Assembly: GCA_015064385.1 (NCBI GenBank)
Contig: SVSI01000007.1
Coordinates: 1 to 64,000, forward strand
Origin: Oscillospiraceae bacterium
GTDB taxonomy: Bacteria > Bacillota > Clostridia > Oscillospirales > CAG-272
DNA: 64,000 nucleotides
Direction: 5' to 3'
The position numbers and the translations under genes were made by a program. Every line of letters begins with the position of its first letter. The first letter of the stretch is position 1. Of this stretch, positions 24,399-33,041 are shown piece after piece. The notes under the pieces are model-generated. The model worked only from the letters and a program-made list of their open reading frames with translations, did not search any database and was not told the origin of the DNA.

Positions 24399-25787
24399 AT
24401 GAAGAATATGTTTGTAAGAATTCTCGCTTGCATGCTCGTTCTCGTTATGGCATTCTCCTTTGCAGCGTGCAAGGATGATGCTGACGACGGTGATGCAACC
24501 CAGAATCCCCCCGCAAGTAATCCCGGATCTGATAATGATGACTGGTTCAGCGACCCCGGCGACACTCCCGACGACGATACCAACGGCGATGATCCGGTGA
24601 TCGAAGGTCCCGAAGAGTGGGATCCGTGGGAAATGATAAAGTATTTTGCAGTTCCCAACTCGAACATCTCCATTTCCGTTATTGATGTTGCTGAAGACGG
24701 CAAGATCACGAGTCTCCAGCTCGCTAAGGGATCGACCATGCTTCTCGAGCTTGACTATACTGCAGCAGCAGTAGCAAGCAGCTTTGAGATCAAGTTCGGC
24801 ACCGAGACCGTTAAGGTCGCATTTGGCGCAGACGGCAAGATCGCTATACTCAAGGGCGAAGAGCAGCTCGCTATCTCGAGCGCAGCTTATACCGGAACCT
24901 CTAAGGTCGCTATCGACTGGAACGGTACCAAGCTCGTAGTTAAGGTTGGCGGTGCAGAGGCGGTAAGCGCTGATTACACCGTTCCCGCAGATTTCGAGAA
25001 GAGTGCAGAGCTCTTCCTCATCGCAGGCGAAGGTGCAAAGTTCGAGAACGCTAAGGCAACTCTCGGCGGCAGCGCAATCGAGTTTGAGACCAGAAAAGGC
25101 GAAACCTGGCAGATCGTTGAGACCGAAGGCAAGCATAAGAATGCTTTCTATACCGGCTATCAGGGATCTATCAGCGGCTATTCGAACCTCGCACTCATTA
25201 ACAACGTTGATTTCGCAAACGCATCCAAGATAACCATTTCCGCGAAGATCGCTCACGGTCTCCAGCATAAGGAAACCGCTGCGAAGAACTCGGATACCGG
25301 ATTTGTCGTTGAGGTTTGGAACGTAAACGGTGAGGACGGCACCAGCCCGATCGTTTACGAGAACCAGAAGATATCCTTCTTCAAGGTTTACCTCGCAGGA
25401 TACGGCGTATCCGCTACCGCAGGTAAGTGGGGTCCTACCGAGTTTGCAACCAAGGAACACAACAATGATGGCAAGTGGTACAACGTTGTCGGTAGCGGAA
25501 AAGCAGGTCTTCCTGACGAAGCTACCATAGTTGATGACGGTCTCAAGAACGACAAGGGTAAGTATGTTTACCAGGCAGAGAACGTACGTACTATTGACGA
25601 ATACACCGAGCTTAAGGTCGTATGGGATAGAGAAAATCTCGTTCTCTCTTACTACTACAACGGTGCTCTCGTTAAATCCGTTAAGTTCTCGAGAAACATC
25701 TTTGTTAACAAGGATGGCTCCGGTATTGGTATCGCGACTGCAGCAGGCGATGTATATTTCAAGGATTTCAACCTTATCGTTGAGTAA
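24399..25787 (+). CDS. Uncharacterised lipoprotein
   Basis: This 462-residue protein has a lipoprotein signal (lipobox FAAC, Cys near 24) and an acidic Asp/Pro/Gly linker (about 26-75). Two beta-rich domains follow. The C-terminal part (TYLKVVWDRENLVLSYYYNGALVKS type pattern) resembles concanavalin-like jelly-roll modules that bind glycans. No catalytic motif is recognised. ATG 24399 is chosen because GGAGG lies 10 bases before it; ATG 24390 is too close. The consensus promoter and highly regular, C/G-ending codons suggest abundant expression. It may be a glycan-binding surface protein, but this is inference. Confidence 0.7.
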   Translation: MKNMFVRILACMLVLVMAFSFAACKDDADDGDATQNPPASNPGSDNDDWFSDPGDTPDDDTNGDDPVIEGPEEWDPWEMIKYFAVPNSNISISVIDVAEDGKITSLQLAKGSTMLLELDYTAAAVASSFEIKFGTETVKVAFGADGKIAILKGEEQLAISSAAYTGTSKVAIDWNGTKLVVKVGGAEAVSADYTVPADFEKSAELFLIAGEGAKFENAKATLGGSAIEFETRKGETWQIVETEGKHKNAFYTGYQGSISGYSNLALINNVDFANASKITISAKIAHGLQHKETAAKNSDTGFVVEVWNVNGEDGTSPIVYENQKISFFKVYLAGYGVSATAGKWGPTEFATKEHNNDGKWYNVVGSGKAGLPDEATIVDDGLKNDKGKYVYQAENVRTIDEYTELKVVWDRENLVLSYYYNGALVKSVKFSRNIFVNKDGSGIGIATAAGDVYFKDFNLIVE

Positions 25788-25805
25788 CATATTATAACTT
25801 ATTGT

Positions 25806-25842
25806 AAAAAACTCCCGCAAATATGGTGCGGGAGTTTTTTTG
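25806..25842 (+). terminator. Terminator of the lipoprotein gene
   Basis: A 12-bp stem AAAACTCCCGC/GCGGGAGTTTT with a 9-base loop and T7. Confidence 0.9.
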
Positions 25843-25899
25843 CTTTAATAGCCGTCCGTTTATGATAATGGGCGGCGTGAAAATTGAATCGCGGATCTG

Positions 25900-26241
25900 T
25901 CACGACTCACTGCTGAACAGAGAAATTATCTCGCTCTCCACCGTCGCTCGATTCTCCTGCGCCCGTTCAAGCTCGCGGTACGCTTCGGTCAGCTCTTTTG
26001 AATATTTGCCCGTAGTTATCGCGCGGTATATCCAAAATAGCATTTTTCCGTAAGCGTGATGGAGAGATCTGTCCGCGTCCGACAGCTGTTTTTTGAGTTC
26101 GGCTGCTTCCTCGGCCTCCTTTTCGTATTTTGATAGTTTTTTCTCTATTGCGCGTCTTATAAAATAAACTCCGATGCCTACACTTCCGCCGCTTCCGATA
26201 AGAAGTGCAAAAACGAGAGAAAGTATGTCGCGGGGCGTCAT
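25900..26241 (-). CDS. Membrane-anchored coiled-coil protein
   Basis: This 113-residue protein has one N-terminal membrane span (about 8-29), then a charged helical region likely to form a coiled coil (KKLSKYEKEAEEAAELKKQL), an aromatic helix and a second helix rich in Glu and Arg. Its ATG shares bases with the upstream stop (TAATG), so the two genes are translationally coupled. Proteins of this size and layout are common as unannotated genes in clostridial prophages. No specific family is recognised, and it is not adjacent to the phage cassette. Confidence 0.5.
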   Translation of the reverse strand: MTPRDILSLVFALLIGSGGSVGIGVYFIRRAIEKKLSKYEKEAEEAAELKKQLSDADRSLHHAYGKMLFWIYRAITTGKYSKELTEAYRELERAQENRATVESEIISLFSSES

Positions 26242-26393
26242 TAAAAGGTCCTCGCTATAACGGACGATATGATTATCGCGCGCGCTCTTGAGAGTGAGCC
26301 GCCGAACAGTATATCAAAAACGGAGAAGCCGCGTTTTGACGTATTCTTTGCGCTTGAGAGCGATTTTAATGGCTCTGTATGCTGTTTTGACAT
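26241..26393 (-). CDS. Small protein coupled to the coiled-coil protein gene
   Basis: This 50-residue protein has a polar N-terminal half and a hydrophobic C-terminal half (GFSVFDILFGG then ARAIIISSVIA). ATG 26393 is used because AAAGGAA lies about 8 bases upstream; the frame is open for 15 codons before that but lacks another ribosome site. It ends in TAATG with the next start. No family is recognised. Confidence 0.45.
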   Translation of the reverse strand: MSKQHTEPLKSLSSAKNTSKRGFSVFDILFGGSLSRARAIIISSVIARTF

Positions 26394-26507
26394 ATATAAG
26401 CATTCCTTTCTTTCCTTAATATAAAGTTTGGCAGACATAAGTATTTTACGTCACGGTATATTGTCGTAGAGTAGCAAAAGATATTATAAGGTAGAAAGAG
26501 TAAATAA

Positions 26508-26538
26508 AAAATCACTCACCAAAAAGGTGAGTGATTTT
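26508..26538 (-). terminator. Terminator of the IS630-like gene
   Basis: A 13-bp perfect stem AAAATCACTCACC/GGTGAGTGATTTT with an A5 loop. It lies after the stop at 26555 on the minus strand and is followed by T-rich sequence. Confidence 0.85.
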
Positions 26539-26554
26539 AGCTTTGATTTAATCT

Positions 26555-27691
26555 TTATTTTGCTCTGAAAAACTCTATCTGGGGCGAGAGCGAGCGGATC
26601 TTGGTTCTGCCAAGCTCCTTTACGTAGTCGTCGTAATTTTCGTTTACGATAGCGAAATACTTGCTTTCAGCAGATTTGATCAGGGAGTCAACGAATTTCT
26701 CAAACGCGTTTGCCTCACCGGCAGAATAGAACTTAAATCTTGAGAAGCCGTCGCTTCCTACTGCTATAAAGAGGATGCAGTCCTTCGGGATATTCGAGCT
26801 GACGTCGTGGACCGCCTCGGGCTTTACGGTGTAGATCCAGACGATCTCTCCGCCCTGAGCCATACATTTGGTGCGGATCTCCGCGAACTCGTTTGCGAGC
26901 CATCCCGCAACTATGGGGTTTTCTCTGCGTGCCTTGATGGTCTTGTTAGCGGGGACGGTTATATCCCAGTGGCGCAGATAAGCGCTTACTATACGGCTCG
27001 ATACGCTCGTTCCGATAAGTGCGGAAGCAAGACTTCTGACAGAGGTCTTGGTCCAATACGCCTCGTCCGTGATGCCGTGATCGGCGGGAAGGGAATTAAC
27101 GACGTTGGAAACGATCTCCTCCTGCTGTGCGGAGGTGAGGATAAGGTCGGTCGAGCCCTCGTCGGACTCAAGACGTGCAACGTAGCGCTTGAAGGAGGAA
27201 ACTATCGCCTCGATCTCCTCAAGAGATGCGGACGCCGCTTCAGCGATCTCCTCGTCGCTCTGACCTGCCTTTGCCATAAGGATTATCTCGCGCTGACCTT
27301 CTGCGTTGATGGTGCTTTCGGGACAAACGAAGCCCTTGAGTACCTCGAGAAGACGCTTCTGATTTTCTGCCTCTGCGCGGCGAGCCGCGAGTGCCTTGTT
27401 TCTGCGTCTTGTGTCGTCAGCGAGCTTACCGACGTGCTGAATACGCAGTATGATGTAAGAAATTATACCCGCAACGACCACGAGATATATAGCCGTGAAC
27501 ACGAGCACGAGATTACGCAGACGCGCGCCCGCACCGAGCATAATGAAGAATACGAGAAGATTTACGAAAAATACTCCTCCGGGAATTATAAGTCCCCAAA
27601 AGGGGCTTTCCTTTTTCGTTAAGATGAGCTCACCGTAAACCACGGCAGCCGATGCCGCGATAACGGCAATGATCGTAAGAACGAATATCAA
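26555..27691 (-). CDS. Membrane-anchored, catalytically dead IS630-like transposase
   Basis: This 378-residue protein has three membrane spans (about 2-20, 31-52, 60-82) and a basic linker, then the soluble parts of an IS630/Tc1-type transposase. An HTH (134-174: REIILMAKAGQSDEEIAEAA) is followed by a second winged-helix segment (LTSAQQEEIV, then WTKTSVRSLASALIG at 213-227) and the YLRHWDIT strand (238-245). A DDE-type RNase-H core begins with VAGWLANEFAEIR and GEIVW (281-285). In active relatives a catalytic Asp follows EI-W; here it is Tyr287. The second Asp (IVDNH) is Asn350 (AIVNEN). The chain ends at QIEFFRAK, just where the third acidic residue should follow. It therefore cannot transpose. 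The start is TTG 27691; a consensus promoter precedes it. A DNA-binding membrane protein or sensor role is plausible. Confidence 0.7.
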   Translation of the reverse strand: MIFVLTIIAVIAASAAVVYGELILTKKESPFWGLIIPGGVFFVNLLVFFIMLGAGARLRNLVLVFTAIYLVVVAGIISYIILRIQHVGKLADDTRRRNKALAARRAEAENQKRLLEVLKGFVCPESTINAEGQREIILMAKAGQSDEEIAEAASASLEEIEAIVSSFKRYVARLESDEGSTDLILTSAQQEEIVSNVVNSLPADHGITDEAYWTKTSVRSLASALIGTSVSSRIVSAYLRHWDITVPANKTIKARRENPIVAGWLANEFAEIRTKCMAQGGEIVWIYTVKPEAVHDVSSNIPKDCILFIAVGSDGFSRFKFYSAGEANAFEKFVDSLIKSAESKYFAIVNENYDDYVKELGRTKIRSLSPQIEFFRAK

Positions 27692-27741
27692 AAAAACACA
27701 TCCAATCTGTAATGAAATGCGAAAATAAATTCCTAAACTGA

Positions 27742-27770
27742 ATTATACACCAAAAACGCATTGATGTCAA
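27742..27770 (-). promoter_or_regulatory. Consensus sigma-A promoter of the IS630-like gene
   Basis: On the minus strand: perfect TTGACA (27770-27765), a 17-bp spacer and perfect TATAAT (27747-27742), about 50 bases before TTG 27691. Confidence 0.85.
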
Positions 27771-27800
27771 TATATTTGAAAATAATTGTTCTCTAAAAAG

Positions 27801-29024
27801 TCAGACCGCGCGGATTATATCGCCCTCTTTGACGGGAAACGGAACCTTGATGGAAAAGAGCATAAACGGATGCGGAGCCGATTCTATCGCTTCGCCGTTC
27901 TCGTCTCTCATATCGAGTGCCTCTATCTCGCGACCGACCATACCGGGGGTGATAAGCTCGATCTTCGCGCCCGATACGACCTTGTTTTTCTGCTTGAAGG
28001 TCGCGCGTCCGGTCTCCTCGTCGTACGAAACGGCGTGCGCGAGATACGCTTTTTCCACGAGATATCCGTCACGCGTGACCGTCTGCGCGTTGTCGGACGG
28101 CTGATCGAAATAAAATCCGGTGCAGTACTCACGGTGGCTGACGCTCTCAAGCTCGCGGAGCCAGAGCGGATCGTAGGTGAAATTATCGGGATCCTTCAGA
28201 TACCTGTCAATAGCTATGCGGTACGTGTTCGCACAGACGGCGGTATAGTACGCGCTCTTCATTCTGCCCTCTATCTTAAAGGAAGTAATACCGCTCCGCA
28301 TAAGAGAGGGAATATGCTCTATCATACACATATCGCGGCTTGACATAATGAAGGTTCCAAGCTCGTTTTCCTCGATGGGAAAGCGCAAATTGGGACGCTT
28401 TTCCTCGGCTATCTCGTAAAGAGAATAGTTCCATCTGCACGGCTGTGAGCAGCCGCCGCGGTTTGCGTCGCGCCCGTTTATGTTTGCCGAAAGCAGGCAT
28501 CTTCCACTCCACGATATGCACATAGAACCGTGAATAAAGCACTCAAGCTCAAGCGATTCGGGAGTTTTTTCGCGTATCATTTCAATTTCCGTAAGGGGAA
28601 GCTCACGAGCAAGGACTACACGCGAGGCACCCAGATTGTGCCAGAAATTGCAGTCCGCGTGACTGACCGCGCCCGCTTGCGTGGATATATGTATCTGCGT
28701 GTCGGGCAGGATCTTTTTTGCGAGCGTGAAAACTCCGACGTCGGCTATGATAAGTGCGTCGGGGGATACCTCTTTAAGAAGTCGGAGATAGTCCTCAAGT
28801 GCCGCGTATTCGTCGCTGTGCGGCGTTACGTTGACCGTTATATATACCTTCTTGCCGAGAGAGTGTGCGTATTTTACTGCCTCAAAGAGCTCCTCGTTTT
28901 CAAAGTTTGCGGCAGCAGAGCGCATACCGAAGGTCTTTCCGGCAAGATAGACCGCGTCCGCACCGTAGCGCAGAGCGGCAGTCATTTTTTCAAAGTTTCC
29001 CGCAGGGAGTAAAAGTTCTTTCAT
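27801..29024 (-). CDS. U32 family peptidase-like protein (TrhP/RlhA group)
   Basis: This 407-residue protein carries the U32 signature: ELLLPAGNFEKMTAALRYGADAVYLAG at the N-terminus, then the cysteine-rich centre ECFIHGSMCISWSGRC...GGCSQPCRW. The four cysteines probably bind an iron-sulfur cluster, as shown for relatives. Characterised U32 proteins of this type (TrhP, RlhA) introduce hydroxyl groups into tRNA uridine-34 or rRNA using prephenate-derived chemistry. Proteolysis is the historical name only. The exact substrate is not decided by sequence. AGGAAAATACG precedes ATG 29024. Confidence 0.87.
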   Translation of the reverse strand: MKELLLPAGNFEKMTAALRYGADAVYLAGKTFGMRSAAANFENEELFEAVKYAHSLGKKVYITVNVTPHSDEYAALEDYLRLLKEVSPDALIIADVGVFTLAKKILPDTQIHISTQAGAVSHADCNFWHNLGASRVVLARELPLTEIEMIREKTPESLELECFIHGSMCISWSGRCLLSANINGRDANRGGCSQPCRWNYSLYEIAEEKRPNLRFPIEENELGTFIMSSRDMCMIEHIPSLMRSGITSFKIEGRMKSAYYTAVCANTYRIAIDRYLKDPDNFTYDPLWLRELESVSHREYCTGFYFDQPSDNAQTVTRDGYLVEKAYLAHAVSYDEETGRATFKQKNKVVSGAKIELITPGMVGREIEALDMRDENGEAIESAPHPFMLFSIKVPFPVKEGDIIRAV

Positions 29025-29060
29025 CGTATTTTCCTGTATTTTGCTTTATATGATATATTT

Positions 29061-29089
29061 ATTTTACAACATATCAAAAGAAAAGTAAA
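29061..29089 (-). promoter_or_regulatory. Probable promoter of the U32 gene
   Basis: On the minus strand: TTTACT, a 17-bp spacer and TAAAAT, about 40 bases before the start. Confidence 0.45.
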
Positions 29090-29130
29090 CAGATTTTTGA
29101 TAAAAAATCGTATTTTCGTGCAAAATGCTA

Positions 29131-29158
29131 TTGATTTTTTCAAAAATTGTGATATAAT
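29131..29158 (+). promoter_or_regulatory. Sigma-A promoter of T-box-pheST
   Basis: TTGATT (29131-29136), a 16-bp spacer and TATAAT (29153-29158). Confidence 0.7.
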
Positions 29159-29164
29159 ACAAGG

Positions 29165-29431
29165 GATATTTGAAATGCAGTGAAGAGATCGGTACGTTTC
29201 GGACAACTTTTCCCACAGAGAGCACCGCCATGGCTGAAAGCGGAGCGGAGGAGCGAGCGGTCGCCTTTCATCTCGGAGCAGATCTGCTGAAAAGTTTGCA
29301 GTAGGCGGATACGTCTGACCGCGTTATAGGTCCCAAAGTACAGATGTGCAAGTGAGCATATCTCGAAAAGATAGGTGGTACCGCGTCGTTAATTACCGTC
29401 GCCCTATTATTGTCTGGGGCGGGGGATTTTT
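29165..29431 (+). ncRNA. Phenylalanine T-box riboswitch leader
   Basis: This is a leader of about 265 bases upstream of pheS. The T-box sequence AGGTGGTACCGCG is at 29373-29385. It is followed by a terminator stem (GTCGCCC...GGGCGGG) and T6 at about 29397-29431. A candidate specifier triplet TTC (Phe), followed by A, is at 29267-29269 on the 3' side of stem I. Uncharged tRNA-Phe should bind the leader, block the terminator and turn on pheST. Boundaries are approximate. Confidence 0.9.
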
Positions 29432-29477
29432 TATTTTATAAATAAAAATCAGAAGATATATACGAAAGGAAAATGAA

Positions 29478-30497
29478 ATGAAAACATTGCTGCTTGACAT
29501 CAGAGCAAAGGCAGAAGACGCTCTGAAAAACGCAAACGACGATGCCGCGCTTGAAGCAGTGCGCGTCGGCTACCTTGGCAAAAAGGGCGAGCTGACCGCA
29601 GTTCTTCGCGGAATGGGAGGACTTTCTCCCGAGGAAAGACCGATAGTAGGAGCTCTTGCAAACGAGGTAAGAACCTATATCGAGAACGCACTTGCTGAAA
29701 AGAAGAAGGAGCTTGAGGAGAAGAAGCTTGAGGCAAAGCTTCTCGCAGAAAAGCTTGACGTTACCGCTCCCGGCGAGAATTTTGAGATCGGCGTAAGACA
29801 CCCGCTTGAGAAGATCGAGACCGAGATGAGCGATATATTCCGTTCTATGGGCTTTGAGATCGCAGAGGGCCCCGAGGTCGAGTTTGACCTTTTCAACTTC
29901 CAGAAGCTCAATATTCCCGAGAATCACCCCGCAAGAGATACTCAGGATACCTTCTATATTACCGATAATATCCTGCTGCGTTCACAGACCTCTCCCGTAC
30001 AGGCGAGAGTTATGATGGACACCCAGCCGCCTATCCGAATCATCTCGCCCGGAAGAGTTTACCGTGCAGACGAGGTTGACGCAACCCACTCTCCCGTTTT
30101 CCATCAGCTCGAGGGACTCGTAGTTGATAAGGGGATCACTATGGGTGACCTTCGCGGAATGCTCGAGACCTTTGCAAAGCAGATGTTCGGTGAAAACACG
30201 AAGATCCGCTTCCGTCCGCACCATTTCCCGTTTACCGAGCCCTCTGCGGAGGTTGACGTCTCCTGCTTCGTATGCGGAGGCAAGGGATGCCGCGTATGTA
30301 AGGGCGAGGGCTGGATCGAGATCCTCGGCGCGGGAATGGTACATCCGAACGTGCTCAGGGGCTGTGGAATCGATCCCGAGGTATATAGCGGATTTGCCTT
30401 TGGTATGGGAATCGAGCGTATCGTTATGATCAAATACGGCATTGACGATATGCGCCTTCTGTACGAAAACGATCTCCGTTTCCTCAAACAGTTCTGA
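29478..30497 (+). CDS. pheS: Phenylalanyl-tRNA synthetase alpha subunit
   Basis: This 339-residue protein is the catalytic subunit of PheRS. An N-terminal coiled coil ([20 protein letters not shown]) binds tRNA-Phe, and class II motifs follow: [17 protein letters not shown] (motif 1 region), [27 protein letters not shown] (motif 2) and [19 protein letters not shown] (motif 3). Four cysteines in [12 protein letters not shown] form a zinc-site-like insert found in many bacterial PheS. GAAAGGAAAATGAA precedes ATG 29478. The T-box leader controls it with pheT. Confidence 0.96.
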   Translation: MKTLLLDIRAKAEDALKNANDDAALEAVRVGYLGKKGELTAVLRGMGGLSPEERPIVGALANEVRTYIENALAEKKKELEEKKLEAKLLAEKLDVTAPGENFEIGVRHPLEKIETEMSDIFRSMGFEIAEGPEVEFDLFNFQKLNIPENHPARDTQDTFYITDNILLRSQTSPVQARVMMDTQPPIRIISPGRVYRADEVDATHSPVFHQLEGLVVDKGITMGDLRGMLETFAKQMFGENTKIRFRPHHFPFTEPSAEVDVSCFVCGGKGCRVCKGEGWIEILGAGMVHPNVLRGCGIDPEVYSGFAFGMGIERIVMIKYGIDDMRLLYENDLRFLKQF

Positions 30498-30515
30498 TAA
30501 GGAGGTATTTTACAA

Positions 30516-32909
30516 ATGAATTTGTCAATGAAGTGGCTCGCTGACTTCACAGACGTCAGCGACGTAGATATAAAAGAGTACTGTGACCGTATGACCGATA
30601 CGGGCTCCAAGGTAGAGGGATATACCGCACTCGGAGACGATATCGAGAACGTGGTCGTAGGAAAGATACTGAAAATAGAAAAGCACCCCGATTCCGACCA
30701 TCTTCAGATATGTCAGATCTCCACGGGTGACGCAGAGAGACAGATAGTAACGGGCGCGCAGAACATTTTTGAAGGTGCGATAATTCCCGTAGCGGTACCG
30801 GTTGCAAAGCTCCCCGGCGGAGTAGTTATAAAGCCGGGTAAGCTCCGCGGCGTAGAGTCGGACGGAATGCTTTGCTCGATAGGCGAGCTTGCACTCACCA
30901 CTCACGATATGCCGGGCGCAGATGAGAACGGAATTTTTATAATGAATTCCATCGTTTCGGAGAGCGATATCGGTAAGGACGCAAAAGAGGTCCTTATGCT
31001 CTCGGATAAGTCGGTAGAGTTTGAGATAACCTCCAACCGTCCCGACTGCCTTTCTGTTATCGGTCTTGCAAGAGAGACTGCAGTAAGCTTCGGCAGAGAG
31101 CTGAATATCCCCACTCCCACGGTAAAAGAGGGAAGCGGAGATATTTCTGAATATATCTCGGTTGACGTTGAGGACGCAGAGCTTTGTCCCCGTTACAGCG
31201 CAAGAGTAATTAAAAACGTAAAGATCGAGCCCTCTCCTCTTTGGCTCAGAATGCGCCTTCGCGCATCGGGAGTTCGTCCCATAAACAATATCGTTGATAT
31301 AACCAACTACGTTATGCTCGAGTACGGTCAGCCGATGCACGCGTTTGACTACGCTATGCTCGAGGGTAAAAAGATCGTAGTACGCCGCGCCGCAGAGGGC
31401 GAGAGCTTTAAGTCACTTGACGATACCGACCATATCCTTAATGCAAACACCCTCGTTATTGCAGACGAGAAAAAGGCGGTTGCACTTGCGGGCGTTATGG
31501 GCGGAGCAAACAGCGAGATAAAGGACTCTACCACCACGGTAGTATTTGAGTCCGCGAACTTCCTCGGCTCGTCGGTACGTCTTGCCGCAAAGGCGCAGGG
31601 AATGAGAACCGAGTCGAGCGGACGCTTTGAAAAGGGACTTGATCCCGAGAATACGATGGCAGCGCTCAACAGAGCGTGCGAGCTCGTAAATCTTCTCGGA
31701 GCGGGCGAGGTAGTCGGCGGATGTATTGACGTCTATAAGAATAAAAAGGCGGCAAATACCGTTAAATTTGACGCGGCACAGATTAACGCGTTCCTCGGAA
31801 CCGATATCTGCGAGGAAAAGATGCTCGAGATACTTTCCTCTCTCGGATGCACGGTTGAAAACGGCGTTCTCACAGCACCCTCCTATCGCGCGGATATCGA
31901 GAATATGAACGATATTGCCGAGGAAATAGCGAGAATCTACGGATATAACAATATCCCCTCCACACCCTTCAAGTGCGAGGTAAAGGCGGGAATGCTCACT
32001 CCCAAGCAGGCGTATAAGGCACGTCTTCATAACGTTCTTTGCTCGCTTGGAATCAGCCAGAGCGTTACCTTCTCCTTCGTTTCTCCGAAAACACTTGATA
32101 CGATAAATCTTCCCGAGGATGCTCCCGAGAGACGCCAGGTGGTTATTACCAATCCCCTCGGAGAGGACACCAGCGTTATGAGAACGACGCTTATTCCGTC
32201 CGTTCTCGGCGTTCTTGCAAGAAACAACAATTATCACTCGGATAGCGTTGCTCTCTACGAGCTCGGACATATCTATATTCCAAACGAGGATGTAAACGAG
32301 CTTCCCGCAGAGCCCCTCCGTCTCACCTTTGCATTCTACGGAAAAGGCGATTTCTACACGCTCAAGGGTATGGTAGAGGCGATCCTGAGTGACGCGGGCA
32401 TCGCAAGATATCGCTTCGCATCCGAGCCGAACAATCCCGTTTTCCATCCCGGAAGATGTGCAAATATCATTGCCCGCGGATTTGAAACGGTAGGAACTAT
32501 CGGTCAGATCCACCCGAAGGTTGCGGCAAATTACGGCTTCGACGGTCCCGTTTACCTTGCTGATATCGACTTCGAAAAGCTCTTTAGCTTCTCAAACTTT
32601 GATAAGCACTATAAAGCGCTTCCCAAGTATCCGCCGGTAAACCGCGACTTCGCATTCGTTTGCGATAAGGATACCGAGTCGGGCGCTATTGAGGACGTTA
32701 TCCGCAAGGCGGCAGGTAAGCTCGTTGAGGACGTAAAGCTCTTTGACACTTACGTTGGCGAGCGTCTCGGCGAGGGCAAGAAGAGTCTTGCGTTCAGAGT
32801 TACCCTCCGCGCAGCAGATCATACTCTTACCGAGGAAGAGTCCGAAAAGACCTCTGCAAAGATAGTAGCATCCGTAGAAAAGCAGCTCGGAATTACCCTC
32901 AGAGGTTAA
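30516..32909 (+). CDS. pheT: Phenylalanyl-tRNA synthetase beta subunit
   Basis: This 797-residue protein has full-length PheT architecture. The parts are an N-terminal EMAP/OB-type tRNA-binding domain (IEKHPDSDHLQICQIS), the B3/B4 editing region with RMRTESSGRFEKGLDP, B5 domains, a class II-like core (NDIAEEIARIYGYNNI) and a C-terminal ferredoxin-fold anticodon-binding domain (PPVNRDFAFVCDKD ... LAFRVTLRAADHTLTEEE). It forms the (alpha-beta)2 synthetase with PheS. Spacing to pheS is 18 bp with AAGGAGG. After the stop lie a small hairpin, a palindromic repeat and a terminator. Confidence 0.96.
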   Translation: MNLSMKWLADFTDVSDVDIKEYCDRMTDTGSKVEGYTALGDDIENVVVGKILKIEKHPDSDHLQICQISTGDAERQIVTGAQNIFEGAIIPVAVPVAKLPGGVVIKPGKLRGVESDGMLCSIGELALTTHDMPGADENGIFIMNSIVSESDIGKDAKEVLMLSDKSVEFEITSNRPDCLSVIGLARETAVSFGRELNIPTPTVKEGSGDISEYISVDVEDAELCPRYSARVIKNVKIEPSPLWLRMRLRASGVRPINNIVDITNYVMLEYGQPMHAFDYAMLEGKKIVVRRAAEGESFKSLDDTDHILNANTLVIADEKKAVALAGVMGGANSEIKDSTTTVVFESANFLGSSVRLAAKAQGMRTESSGRFEKGLDPENTMAALNRACELVNLLGAGEVVGGCIDVYKNKKAANTVKFDAAQINAFLGTDICEEKMLEILSSLGCTVENGVLTAPSYRADIENMNDIAEEIARIYGYNNIPSTPFKCEVKAGMLTPKQAYKARLHNVLCSLGISQSVTFSFVSPKTLDTINLPEDAPERRQVVITNPLGEDTSVMRTTLIPSVLGVLARNNNYHSDSVALYELGHIYIPNEDVNELPAEPLRLTFAFYGKGDFYTLKGMVEAILSDAGIARYRFASEPNNPVFHPGRCANIIARGFETVGTIGQIHPKVAANYGFDGPVYLADIDFEKLFSFSNFDKHYKALPKYPPVNRDFAFVCDKDTESGAIEDVIRKAAGKLVEDVKLFDTYVGERLGEGKKSLAFRVTLRAADHTLTEEESEKTSAKIVASVEKQLGITLRG

Positions 32910-32914
32910 AGAAA

Positions 32915-32996
32915 CGCCAAGGGACTCCGTCCCTTTGGAAACCCTGCTAAGGAAACTTTTTGAAAAAAGTTTCCTTAGAACCTTCAAAAACTTTAA
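32915..32996 (-). repeat. Palindromic repeat, copy 3, with extra hairpin
   Basis: On the minus strand it reads TTAAAGTTTTTGAAGGTTC, then a 32-bp palindrome (32947-32978, 15-bp arms with a 2-base centre), then a second hairpin with CCAAGGGAC/GTCCCTTTGG arms. The first part matches the two copies upstream of rarA. The palindrome has different arm bases that still pair. Confidence 0.75.
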
Positions 32997-33004
32997 TAAA
33001 AAAC

Positions 33005-33040
33005 AAAAAGCTATGAGAAATTTTATCTCATAGCTTTTTT
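33005..33040. terminator. Bidirectional terminator
   Basis: A 14-bp stem AAAAAGCTATGAGA/TCTCATAGCTTTTT between pheT and the convergent FrhB-family gene. Confidence 0.9.
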
Positions 33041-33041
33041 A

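Noticed and set aside
24375..25820. A 481-codon open frame antisense to the lipoprotein gene
   Set aside because: It mirrors the regular codon use of the sense gene, which avoids codons that read as stops on the other strand. It has no ribosome site and its product is a low-complexity shadow.
26555..27691. An active insertion sequence
   Set aside because: Two aligned catalytic positions are substituted and the third is missing; membrane spans precede it; I see no terminal inverted repeats or target duplication.
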